From: Eubacterium sp.
GTDB taxonomy: Bacteria; Bacillota; Clostridia; Lachnospirales; Lachnospiraceae
DNA length: 64,000 bases
NCBI GenBank assembly: GCA_017619835.1
Contig: JAFZRN010000032.1
Coordinates: 1 to 64,000, forward strand
Direction of reading: 5' to 3'
Position 1 is the first letter of the stretch; the number at the start of each line of letters is the position of its first letter. A program made the position numbers and the translations under genes. Positions 7,762-16,070 of this stretch are shown here, piece by piece. The notes below the pieces were generated by a model. That model searched no databases. It saw only the letters and a list, made by a program, of their open reading frames with translations, and had not been told where the DNA came from.

Positions 7762-10641
7762 TCAAAATGAAAATGTAAGTGAATCTGCGTATCTGTAATA
7801 TACCGTATCAGTTTCGCCGATGCCTGAGAGGATTTCCACATTTTCTCCATCGGCAAGCCCGGTGGTAACTTCCGTAAGACCGGTAAGTTCATCCTGTGCG
7901 GCGTCATAGCCTGTATAGACAAATGTTTTGTCGCCGATCTCATACAGAGCGCTTTCCGGTATCACCATAGCTGTCTTTGAGTCTTCGCCCTTAAATACAA
8001 CATGGGTATTCATTCCCGAAAGCATATCTTCGTTTCTGTCCATAGTCACAGTCACGGTATATTTTGTATTTCCGCCTTCGTTGACTCCGGAAGTATCTAT
8101 CGCGCTGACCTTTCCGTCAAAGCTTTGTCCGCTTATCGCGTCAAATGTCACCTCACACTCTTTACCTATACTGATCTTCGAGATATCAAGCTCGTCAATC
8201 GATACATCCACATCAACCGTATTCTTAGGAGAGATACTGATGATCCCCACATCTGCTACGGCATATACCTCTTCCTCTTCTTCTGTTGAGGGAAGTGCTG
8301 CTGATCCGGAATAGCCGCTTGAGCCCGAACTCGGGAAACTGCCGAAGCCGCTGTTACCGGAACCAAATCCGCTGTTAGATCCCGAACCATTATTGTTTCC
8401 GTTACCTGAATTACCATTTCCCGAATTACCATTCGGATTAGTCGGATCCTGTCCACTCGGGAAATTATTATCGGGCTGCTTGCCCTGCTCTGTCGTGGGT
8501 TCCTTACCCTGCTCTGTTGTAGGCTGCTCACTGGATGGCTGCTGGGGTGGCACCATCTCAGTAGTAGCCTCCGTAGTTGCCTCGGTAGTTGATTCTGTTG
8601 TAGCCTCAGTTGTTTCCTCTGTTGTCGGAGCCGGTGCAGTAGCCGTGCTTCTTACTATCCATATAAGATTTCCCGAACCGTCAAATGACGCGATGACAAC
8701 CTCACCGGTCACGATATCCGAAACAGTCTGAGCCACCCAGGCACTTCCGGTATAGCCATATACACTACCGATAGAACCCTTACTGATTGAACCGGCATCT
8801 GTGCATATGGAAGAGCTTATGCTTCCCACCGTCGTAAAATCTATCTCACCCATCGCTGCCGACATCTTGACCTGAAGTTCAGAGTCGGTCACTCCGGTGA
8901 TAAGCATTGCGAAATTAACATATCCCGAATCGTCTTCTCCGGTCGGGCTGTTTGAAAGCTGCACTGCCTTCACCCCGCCAACCGAATTAACATTTTCAAA
9001 GCTGGTATTTATCGCAGTCACTTCACCAGACTGCTTTGCACAAATGCTTCCCGTCTGATAGAGTTCGAAAAGACTCTTCATCTGTTCCTCAAGCTTGCTT
9101 CTCTCACGAAGAAGCTGCTCGTATTTAGCGCTATAATATCCGTCCTGGAGCTTGATGAGAGAGGCACCCTTGGAAACCTCCGCGCCCTCTTCCTTAACGA
9201 TGGACTTAACTGTTCCTTCATAGCCTGTAACGGCCAGAGCCTGATGAATATAAAGAGTTCCTGTCCCGATCTTTTTCTCATCCTTTGAAACGGTTACGGT
9301 TTCATCACACTCACCATACTCATCATCTATTGTTATAGTCGCGATGTCTTCCTTAAGAGATGTTATCCTTCCGGATACAGTCTCCTCACCGACTTCAACA
9401 TCAACCGTGTCACCGATATTCAGATCTGAGGAAGCTTCTATATCAACAGCCATGCATCCATCAATGGAAATGAGCATCAGCGCGCCATTTTCCATAACGG
9501 TATCTTTTACTGCCTTACCTTCTTCTGTATAGATCTTCTTGATCCTTCCGTCAGCAGCAGCTGTTATTACTTCTGTTTCATCATCGGAAATGCTTTCAAG
9601 CTTTTTATCTATTGCAGCAATAGTATCCTGAACCGTCTTAATCGTACTCATGACGGATACCTTATCAACATCAGCTACAACATCACCTTCGGAAACCGTA
9701 TCACCGGCTTCCACATAATACTTTGTCACTTCTATTCCATCGGGGTAGCTGTCGATCTCCGATTCTTCTGTGCTTATGCTTCCGCCTGCTGTTATAACCG
9801 AAGACATGGAAGCCTCTGAAAGAGAGGCCTCCATTATAGATTCATCTGCCACGATACCGACTGTTTCATTTTCTTTCTTCTTTGTCAGTACCGCAAGTGT
9901 TACAACTGTAAGTACCAGTGCAACGGGAATAGCTATCTTTGCAACCATCCCTTTTATATTTTTTGAACCTGTTTCTTCATGTGCCGTTTCGTCTCCGCCA
10001 CCACCTGTCGGGGCTCCGTCTTCAGGGCCATCTGATCCGTTTTTATTATGTTTGATGGCAAGGATCAGCATGATGATGGCGAAAATGTCAACGAGAATGC
10101 ATACTATCAAAACCGGGAGGAAAATCTTTTTAAGTGTTCCAAAGGGACCTCTGCTTCTTGTTCCAGGGAAGTTATCGGGTCTTCTTGATGAGGAAGAGCT
10201 GTCAGAGTCCGAGCTATCTGAACTGTCTGAATCCGATCTGTCTCTGTCAGGTCTCTGGGGCATATTGTCAGGATCGAAGTTCGACATATCAGGCATATTG
10301 CTCGAATCAAAGTCAGGCATGTTATCCGGTCTTTCGCCGTCTGAGAAGTTCGGCATATCATCCGGGTTGAAATTCGACATATCGGGCATATTATCCGGTC
10401 TCTCACCGTTTCCGAAGTCAGGCATGTTGCTTGAATCAAAATCCGGCATGTTGCTTGAGTCAAAATCCGGCATATTGCTCGAATCGAAGTTTGACATATC
10501 CGGCATGTTACCGAAATCTCCTGGAGTAAACCTCTTTGACATCTTCGATGTAACTGCCCATGCGATTATGTCGAGTATCATTATTATGGTAAAGACCACT
10601 ATCAGAACTATCCATGGCCATATTTTCTTCTTTTTATTCAT
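7762..10641 (-). CDS. HlyD/MacA-type adaptor fused to three N-terminal membrane segments and an Asp/Asn/Met/Pro repeat region
   Basis: 959 residues from ATG 10641, chosen because CGGAGG lies eight bases upstream; a further in-frame ATG at 10668 sits inside the previous gene. Membrane segments are at about 8-30, 172-197 and 231-252. Between the first two, about 40-130 repeats units such as NMPDFDSS, followed by an Asp/Ser/Arg stretch. Residues about 285-650 carry lipoyl-like and helical-hairpin parts of a membrane fusion protein. About 650-760 is a Thr/Glu- then Gly/Ser/Asn-rich linker, and the C-terminal 200 residues are the beta-barrel and membrane-proximal domain. It is paralogous to the adaptor at 12538-14199: both contain GYMAVDIE- or GCMAVDIE-like and LLKERKKLEE- or LLRERSKLEE-like segments. 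It is the last gene of the operon. Confidence 0.85.
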   Translation of the reverse strand: MNKKKKIWPWIVLIVVFTIIMILDIIAWAVTSKMSKRFTPGDFGNMPDMSNFDSSNMPDFDSSNMPDFDSSNMPDFGNGERPDNMPDMSNFNPDDMPNFSDGERPDNMPDFDSSNMPDMSNFDPDNMPQRPDRDRSDSDSSDSSDSDSSSSSRRPDNFPGTRSRGPFGTLKKIFLPVLIVCILVDIFAIIMLILAIKHNKNGSDGPEDGAPTGGGGDETAHEETGSKNIKGMVAKIAIPVALVLTVVTLAVLTKKKENETVGIVADESIMEASLSEASMSSVITAGGSISTEESEIDSYPDGIEVTKYYVEAGDTVSEGDVVADVDKVSVMSTIKTVQDTIAAIDKKLESISDDETEVITAAADGRIKKIYTEEGKAVKDTVMENGALMLISIDGCMAVDIEASSDLNIGDTVDVEVGEETVSGRITSLKEDIATITIDDEYGECDETVTVSKDEKKIGTGTLYIHQALAVTGYEGTVKSIVKEEGAEVSKGASLIKLQDGYYSAKYEQLLRERSKLEEQMKSLFELYQTGSICAKQSGEVTAINTSFENVNSVGGVKAVQLSNSPTGEDDSGYVNFAMLITGVTDSELQVKMSAAMGEIDFTTVGSISSSICTDAGSISKGSIGSVYGYTGSAWVAQTVSDIVTGEVVIASFDGSGNLIWIVRSTATAPAPTTEETTEATTESTTEATTEATTEMVPPQQPSSEQPTTEQGKEPTTEQGKQPDNNFPSGQDPTNPNGNSGNGNSGNGNNNGSGSNSGFGSGNSGFGSFPSSGSSGYSGSAALPSTEEEEEVYAVADVGIISISPKNTVDVDVSIDELDISKISIGKECEVTFDAISGQSFDGKVSAIDTSGVNEGGNTKYTVTVTMDRNEDMLSGMNTHVVFKGEDSKTAMVIPESALYEIGDKTFVYTGYDAAQDELTGLTEVTTGLADGENVEILSGIGETDTVYYRYADSLTFSF

Positions 10642-10645
10642 AATC

Positions 10646-11836
10646 TTAACCTCCGTAATGCAGCGCATCTATCGGCTTCATTTTTGCAGCCTTATTGGCC
10701 GGATAAAGTCCGAATATTATTCCTATCATGAAACAGAATACAACTGCTACGATCACTACCATTATGTTCATATTGAACGCCATATTCATATCGGAAACCA
10801 CGATGCTGATAACTCTTAATACAACCCATGAAAGGAATATTCCGATAAGACATCCGATCATACAGAGGACAACCGCCTCCATAAGGAACTGCTCGAGGAT
10901 CACTTTCCTGTCTGCACCGATTGCTTTTCTGATTCCTATCTCACGTGTTCTCTCTGTTACCGTTACGAGCATGATGTTCATGATTCCGATTCCGCCGACT
11001 ATCAGTGAGATCGCGGCTATGCCGCCCAGCAGCATTGCCAGTACTGATGTTACACTGCTCATTGTCTCTTCAAGTGCATCTGTCGTGCTTACCTCAAATG
11101 CGTCCTCATCCTGTTCAAGTCTCTTCATAAGAAGCTCTGTCACTACCTCTTCCGTTTCCTCGGAGGTATATCCGTCTGCTGCCGTTACATAGATGCTTGT
11201 AAGCTCTTTCGTTATGTCCGTTGTCAGTCTGATCAGACTTGTATATGGTATATATGCAACCCTGCTCCCGCTTTTAAATACGCTAGTCAGGGAATTATCG
11301 TCATCTTCAAGTACTCCTACAATCTTATAGCTGATCCCGCTTATCGATATGGTCTCTCCTACTACATCGCTGTAACCGAGAAGCTCGGACGCAGCCGTCT
11401 CATTTATCACGCAGACATTTACATGATTATCCAGATCAGTCTTCTTTATAAATCTTCCGAGAAGAAGCTTAAGACCCTGTACATCGTAATATGCCGGTGT
11501 TACTCCGTAGACACTTAAGGTCGATGTGGTACCTTTATACTTTGCGGTTATGTTTTCACTCTGATAAGGAGCAACCTCTCCGATCTCCTTCTTCTCTTTC
11601 CATTCCTCCAGATCATCCATATAAAGCGGATAACCTTTATTATCCGATATGGTGACCGTCATGCTGTTGGTTCCCAGACTTGATATCTTGTCCGTGACCG
11701 TATTGGTGGTCCCGTTTACAAGACTTACCAGGATGACCAGTGCCATAACACCGATTATGATGCCCAGCATGGTGAGAAAAGCCCGGAGCTTGTTTGAACC
11801 TATGGATTTTAATGCCATTTTAAAGGTCTGTATCAT
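10646..11836 (-). CDS. MacB/YknZ-type ABC transporter permease
   Basis: 396 residues with the standard MacB order: membrane segment at about 17-42, a MacB-PCD-like periplasmic-type domain (about 45-255), then three C-terminal membrane segments with the FtsX signature GIMNIMLVTVTERTREIGIR (about 285-304) and a PIDALHYGG end. It overlaps the ATPase gene by 4 bp (ATGA) and is followed 4 bp later by the long adaptor, so the chain is translationally coupled. In Bacillus the similar YknWXYZ system protects against the SdpC toxin; in Gram-negatives MacAB exports macrolides and peptides. The substrate here is unknown. Confidence 0.93.
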   Translation of the reverse strand: MIQTFKMALKSIGSNKLRAFLTMLGIIIGVMALVILVSLVNGTTNTVTDKISSLGTNSMTVTISDNKGYPLYMDDLEEWKEKKEIGEVAPYQSENITAKYKGTTSTLSVYGVTPAYYDVQGLKLLLGRFIKKTDLDNHVNVCVINETAASELLGYSDVVGETISISGISYKIVGVLEDDDNSLTSVFKSGSRVAYIPYTSLIRLTTDITKELTSIYVTAADGYTSEETEEVVTELLMKRLEQDEDAFEVSTTDALEETMSSVTSVLAMLLGGIAAISLIVGGIGIMNIMLVTVTERTREIGIRKAIGADRKVILEQFLMEAVVLCMIGCLIGIFLSWVVLRVISIVVSDMNMAFNMNIMVVIVAVVFCFMIGIIFGLYPANKAAKMKPIDALHYGG

Positions 11837-12504
11837 CCCTTCACCTCCGACACCTTTCCGTCTCTGATGTAAAGAATCCTTTTTGCTTTCTGGGCAACCT
11901 CATCATCATGTGTGATGAGCACTATCGTGTTACCCTTGTTGTTAAGATCTATGAAAATCTCCATTATCTCCTCGCTTGTGGATGAATCGAGGTTTCCCGT
12001 CGGTTCATCCGCGAGGATCAGTGAGGGAGAAGTAACAATCGCTCTTGCTATCGCAACTCTTTGCTGCTGACCACCCGAAAGCTCGGTGGGGTAATGATTT
12101 GCACGCTTCGTCAGATTCACCATTTCCAGGGCCTCAGTCACTCGCGATTCTCTCTCGGACTTTTTGACTCCCTGATAAATGAGTGGCAGCTCGACATTTT
12201 CCTCTGCCGTAAGCTTCTGGATCAGATTGAAGCTCTGAAATACAAAGCCGATCTTTCGGTTCCTTATCCTGGCCAGCTCTTTTTCCGTATAATCTTCGAT
12301 CGGGATATCATCCAGCTTGTAATCTCCCGAATCCGCTATATCCAGACATCCGATTATGTTCATAAGCGTTGACTTTCCGCTGCCGGAAGGTCCGATTATA
12401 CTTACGAATTCACCCTTTTCAATATTTAAAGAAGCATTATCAAGTGCATGAATTGTTTCAGAACCTATCTGATAATTCTTGCATACGTTGTTTAATTCGA
12501 TCAT
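11833..12504 (-). CDS. MacB/YknY-type ABC ATPase
   Basis: 223 residues, with Walker A GPSGSGKS at 38-45, signature [15 protein letters not shown] and Walker B LILADEPTGNLD. These are all the motifs expected of the LolD/YknY group. It lies between the short adaptor (33 bp upstream) and the permease (4-bp overlap), so it powers this tripartite export system. Confidence 0.94.
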   Translation of the reverse strand: MIELNNVCKNYQIGSETIHALDNASLNIEKGEFVSIIGPSGSGKSTLMNIIGCLDIADSGDYKLDDIPIEDYTEKELARIRNRKIGFVFQSFNLIQKLTAEENVELPLIYQGVKKSERESRVTEALEMVNLTKRANHYPTELSGGQQQRVAIARAIVTSPSLILADEPTGNLDSSTSEEIMEIFIDLNNKGNTIVLITHDDEVAQKAKRILYIRDGKVSEVKG

Positions 12505-12537
12505 GCCTTTACCTCTTCTTTAATTTCGCCGTTTACT

Positions 12538-14199
12538 CTAATTTCCTCCGGGCATCGACGGCATACCGCCACCGAAAGGATTACCTGAAGAACTGGATCC
12601 GCCCATTCCAGGAGGGCCACTGAAGCTTCCACTGTCAAATCCGCTGAAGTCTCCGCCGAAGCTTCCGAAGTCCGGACGATTACCGTTCTTCCTTCCGCTA
12701 TCCGTCTTTTCCTTGTAATAAACCGTATCGCCTTCCTTAAGGCCTGATACTATCTCAACATAGTTACTGTTTGTTATTCCTATCGTGACCTCGGTCATTC
12801 CGCCGAGCTCATCCTTTTCTTCATCGTAGGTCGTATAAACATATGCGCTCGAGCTTGTCTCATTCAGTGCATCCGCCTTCATTATCAGCGTGTCATCCAC
12901 ACTCTTTATCTTGATGCTTGCTTCGGCGCTCATTCCTTCCAGCATTCCATCCTGCTTTTCTATCTCGATCTCAGCTGTGTACTGAGTTACACCGTCGCTA
13001 GTGGTTCCGGTCTTGTTGATAGCCTTCACCGTTCCCGTAAATGTATCTTCGCTGATGGAGCTTATCGTGATGCTTGCTTCCTGTCCGATCTCGAGTGAGA
13101 GGATATCCGTCTCATCGACCGCTACTGCAACCGTCATTGTCTTATCTGGTGATATGGTAAATGACTTCGCCTCATCTTCCGTACTCGAGCTGCTACCGGT
13201 ATCCGTATCGGCCACCGTCTTTATGCTTCCCGATATTGAAGCACATATGGCTCCCTTCTTATATATGTTAAGGAGCTCTGCAAGTTCCTCCTCCAGCTTC
13301 TTTCTTTCCTTAAGAAGCGTGTCGTAATTAACTGTATATTCCGTATCCGTAAGTGTGATCAGGGAATTCCCCGAATATACATAGCTGTTAACGCTTGTCT
13401 TTATCGAGCTGACTGTTCCGCCGTAACCGACTACCGTGATGGGACTGTTGATGTAGCACTTTCCCGTGGCCAACTCATTTCCATCTGTATCAAGAACCCT
13501 GACGGTATCATCCGGGGAAGGACCGTTATCCGAGAAAACAATTGTTGTCGTATCCCCGCTTACGTAACGGACCTTACCGGAATACTCCGTATCATCAGAG
13601 GTTTTTACCGTAACTTCTTCGCCTTCACTAAGTGAGGCTGTTTCTATATCAACGGCCATATATCCATCGGCCGAAATCGTCATCAGAGCATTTTTATCGG
13701 ACATCACCGCTGTTACCGAATCACCGGACTCTGCGAAGATCTCCTTAACTCTTCCCGAAACAGGAGCTTTAATAGTAGAAGAAACTTCGTCGTCCTTTGC
13801 GTCATCAAGCTTTTCGTCCATCTCGTCGATCTCGCTCTGTACCTCGGACATCGCCGTGATGACTGACTGGGTATCGACTGTTGCCAGAATGTCGCCTTCA
13901 CTCACCGCATCTCCGGGAGATGCTTTAAGCTCTTCTATCTCCACCGAATCAGGAACCGTGATCTCTTCCACGTCATCATCCGAAAGCTGACCCGAGCCGT
14001 AGACAGTTGTGCTTATGCTGCCCGCTTCCACGGTAACACTCGTCACGCTGGACTCACTCTTCGTACCATATTTCTCGCTTACCTTCTCCCTGAGAAAAAC
14101 CACTCCTCCTGAAAGAAGTGCAAGCACCACAACTATGGTTATGATGATCCTTATAAGCTTTCCTTTACTTATTTTTTTCTTTCTACGCTTTTCTTTCAT
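12538..14199 (-). CDS. MacA/YknX-type efflux adaptor (HlyD family), first gene of the dual-adaptor operon
   Basis: 553 residues: basic N-terminus, one membrane segment at about 12-32, then lipoyl halves, a predicted coiled hairpin (LLKERKKLEEELAELL) and a barrel domain. The last 60 residues are Gly/Ser/Pro/Met-rich (GNPFGGGMPSMPGGN). Adaptors of this type couple an FtsX-like permease to substrate capture on the outer face. It is a paralogue of the much longer adaptor at 7762-10641. Start ATG 14199 follows AAGGAG. The 40-60 bp upstream hold 11-bp direct repeats (14225-14260), which suggest control by an OmpR/PhoB-family regulator. Confidence 0.9.
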   Translation of the reverse strand: MKEKRRKKKISKGKLIRIIITIVVVLALLSGGVVFLREKVSEKYGTKSESSVTSVTVEAGSISTTVYGSGQLSDDDVEEITVPDSVEIEELKASPGDAVSEGDILATVDTQSVITAMSEVQSEIDEMDEKLDDAKDDEVSSTIKAPVSGRVKEIFAESGDSVTAVMSDKNALMTISADGYMAVDIETASLSEGEEVTVKTSDDTEYSGKVRYVSGDTTTIVFSDNGPSPDDTVRVLDTDGNELATGKCYINSPITVVGYGGTVSSIKTSVNSYVYSGNSLITLTDTEYTVNYDTLLKERKKLEEELAELLNIYKKGAICASISGSIKTVADTDTGSSSSTEDEAKSFTISPDKTMTVAVAVDETDILSLEIGQEASITISSISEDTFTGTVKAINKTGTTSDGVTQYTAEIEIEKQDGMLEGMSAEASIKIKSVDDTLIMKADALNETSSSAYVYTTYDEEKDELGGMTEVTIGITNSNYVEIVSGLKEGDTVYYKEKTDSGRKNGNRPDFGSFGGDFSGFDSGSFSGPPGMGGSSSSGNPFGGGMPSMPGGN

Positions 14200-14224
14200 C
14201 GATAACGCTCCTTTATGTTCTAGG

Positions 14225-14260
14225 TCATAGCTTAAGGAATGAACCTTAAACGAAGCTTAA
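14225..14260 (-). promoter_or_regulatory. Tandem 11-bp direct repeats, candidate response-regulator site of the efflux operon
   Basis: On the minus strand TTAAGCTTCGT (14250-14260) is followed without a gap by TTAAGGTTCAT (14239-14249), and a weaker third unit TTAAGCTATGA lies at 14225-14235. An 11-bp repeat period matches the head-to-tail sites of OmpR/PhoB-family regulators. The site is 26-61 bp upstream of the adaptor start, where an activator would replace a poor -35 box. No such regulator is encoded in the window. Confidence 0.5.
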
Positions 14261-14307
14261 AAAATTTCAGGTTTTAGGAAAAAAGTAAAAAAAATACCAA
14301 AATCCTA

Positions 14308-14335
14308 TTGACATTAAAGGCAGACAATGTATAAT
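14308..14335 (+). promoter_or_regulatory. Consensus sigma-A promoter of the sodium:solute symporter gene
   Basis: TTGACA (14308-14313), a 16-bp spacer and TATAAT (14330-14335), both boxes perfect. The start point would be near 14342, giving a leader of about 53 bases. Confidence 0.85.
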
Positions 14336-14345
14336 ACACTTTAGC

Positions 14346-14369
14346 GCGTTAAATCGTTAGTGCGTTAAA
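14346..14369 (+). promoter_or_regulatory. Three CGTTA repeats at 8-bp spacing just after the promoter; candidate operator
   Basis: CGTTA begins at 14347, 14355 and 14363, exactly 8 bp apart, and the outer two are part of identical GCGTTAAA octamers. The repeats cover about +5 to +27 of the predicted transcript, where a bound repressor would block transcription. The regulator is unknown. Confidence 0.4.
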
Positions 14370-14394
14370 CTATCACAGTAAAAGGAGCTGTATC

Positions 14395-15951
14395 ATGGTA
14401 ATCAAAATATTACTGCTCATCGTTTTCTTCGCCAGTATGATCGGCGTAGGAATCTACTCACGTAACAAAGCAAAGAATGTAAATGACTACGTCCTCGGCG
14501 GACGTACCGTAGGTCCCTGGATCTCAGCCTTCGCATTCGGTACATCTTATTTCTCATCCGTTGTATTCATCGGATATGCAGGACAGTTCGGTTGGAAGTA
14601 TGGTCTTTCATCAACCTGGATCGGACTTGGAAATGCCTTCATAGGAAGCCTTCTTGCATGGCTCGTACTCGGAAGACGTACAAGACTTATGACCCAACAG
14701 CTGGATGCAAAGACAATGCCCGAGTATTTCGGAAAGAGATTCGATTCAAAGTCACTCAGGATTGCAGGTTCACTCATCGCATTCATTTTCCTTGTACCAT
14801 ATACAGCCGGTGTATATAACGGTCTGTCACGTCTGTTTGGAATGGCCTTCAATATCGATTACCGAATCTGCGTTATCGTTATGGCACTCCTCACAGGTGC
14901 ATACGTAGTTATCGGTGGTTACATGGCTACCGCTTTAAATGATTTCATTCAGGGAATCATCATGCTGATAGGTATCACTGCCGTTATCCTGGCAGTTCTT
15001 AACGGACAGGGCGGCTTCCTTGAGGCAGTTAAGAGCCTTTCAACCATAGAGACAGATCCCGCAGTTACAACTCCTGCTCTTCAGGGTTCATCGGGACTTT
15101 TCGCAAGCTTCTTCGGACCGGATCCATTAAATCTTCTCGGTGTTGTAATCCTTACATCACTGGGAACATGGGGACTTCCTCAGATGGTTCATAAATTCTA
15201 TGCCATCAAGGATGAGAAGGCCGTTAAGACAGGAACCGTTGTCTCCACATTTTTCGCTATAATCATTGCCGGAGGCTGCTACTTCCTTGGAGGTTTCGGA
15301 CGTCTCTTCGGTGATATCGAAGGAGTTAAGGTAATTGCAGCAGACGGATCAGTAAGCATCGCTTACGACAATATCGTTCCGACAATGCTTTCAACACTGC
15401 CCGACCTTCTTATAGGTATAGTTGTGGTACTTGTATTTTCTGCTTCAATGTCAACACTTTCTTCACTGGTTCTTACATCCAGCTCAACTCTTACACTTGA
15501 CCTTATCAAACCGGTACTTAAGAAAGACATGAAGGAGAAGACACAGCTCAGACTCATGCAGCTTTTCGTTATGTGCTTCATAATCATTTCCGTTGTGATA
15601 GCATTTAACCCGCCTACATTCATCGCTCAGCTGATGGGTGTATCATGGGGAGCTCTCGCAGGAGCATTCCTTGCACCGTTCATGTATGGTCTTTACAGCA
15701 AGAAGATCACAAAGGCTTCCGTATGGGCAAGCTACATCGTCGGTGTCGGCTTCACTGTAATCAACATCTTCCATCCGATCATCAAGTCCCCTATCAATGC
15801 AGGTGCGGCTACAATGATCGCAGGACTTATCATCGTTCCTATCGTAAGCGCACTTTCACCTAAGCCGGATCAGACTAAGGTTGACGAGATGTTCGCATGC
15901 TACAAGAAGACCGTTACAGTTCCTGAAACAGAGAACCTCGGACAGTCATAA
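14395..15951 (+). CDS. Sodium:solute symporter family (SSS) transporter
   Basis: 518 residues with about 13 hydrophobic segments and a short cytoplasmic tail. The N-terminal YVLGGRTVGPWISAFAFGTS region and the WGLPQMVHKFYAIKDEKA loop are typical of SSS (solute:sodium symporter) proteins. These import proline, pantothenate, sugars or organic acids with sodium; the substrate cannot be read from sequence. It is monocistronic: a consensus promoter lies in front (14308-14335), AAAGGAG before ATG 14395, and a hairpin with a T-run behind it (16015-16057). Confidence 0.9.
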   Translation: MVIKILLLIVFFASMIGVGIYSRNKAKNVNDYVLGGRTVGPWISAFAFGTSYFSSVVFIGYAGQFGWKYGLSSTWIGLGNAFIGSLLAWLVLGRRTRLMTQQLDAKTMPEYFGKRFDSKSLRIAGSLIAFIFLVPYTAGVYNGLSRLFGMAFNIDYRICVIVMALLTGAYVVIGGYMATALNDFIQGIIMLIGITAVILAVLNGQGGFLEAVKSLSTIETDPAVTTPALQGSSGLFASFFGPDPLNLLGVVILTSLGTWGLPQMVHKFYAIKDEKAVKTGTVVSTFFAIIIAGGCYFLGGFGRLFGDIEGVKVIAADGSVSIAYDNIVPTMLSTLPDLLIGIVVVLVFSASMSTLSSLVLTSSSTLTLDLIKPVLKKDMKEKTQLRLMQLFVMCFIIISVVIAFNPPTFIAQLMGVSWGALAGAFLAPFMYGLYSKKITKASVWASYIVGVGFTVINIFHPIIKSPINAGAATMIAGLIIVPIVSALSPKPDQTKVDEMFACYKKTVTVPETENLGQS

Positions 15952-15980
15952 AAAGAACATCGAAAGGTCATAAACAGACC

Positions 15981-16009
15981 TTGCGACTAATAAGAAAATA
16001 AAGTACAAT
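15981..16009 (+). promoter_or_regulatory. Candidate promoter of tex
   Basis: TTGCGA (15981-15986), a 17-bp spacer and TACAAT (16004-16009). The predicted start (about 16016) falls at the first base of the following hairpin. Confidence 0.55.
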
Positions 16010-16014
16010 AACTC

Positions 16015-16057
16015 CCGGAGTAACTGCCGAAAAAGGCAGCTGCTCCGGAAATTTTTT
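16015..16057 (+). terminator. Terminator-shaped hairpin between the symporter gene and tex
   Basis: CCGGAGTAACTGCC (16015-16028) pairs with GGCAGCTGCTCCGG (16035-16048) with one A-C mismatch and one G-U pair; loop GAAAAA; TTTTTT follows at 16052-16057. The RBS of tex (AAGGAG, 16058-16063) starts on the next base. It can end symporter transcripts, or act in the tex leader if tex starts at the promoter just upstream. Confidence 0.8.
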
Positions 16058-16070
16058 AAGGAGTACACAC

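Noticed and set aside
10270-10510. Another run of short repeats (CRISPR or VNTR)
   Set aside because: It encodes the NMPDFDSS repeats of the long adaptor in frame. It may vary in length among strains but is not CRISPR.
10642-10668. Upstream ATG start for the long adaptor
   Set aside because: It lies inside the end of the permease gene and has no RBS; the ATG at 10641 has a perfect RBS.
9770-10819. A 349-codon open frame on the plus strand
   Set aside because: It is antisense to the repeat-rich start of the long adaptor gene; its length comes from the low-complexity codons, it has no RBS, and its residues are shadow composition (Ser/Leu/Gly).
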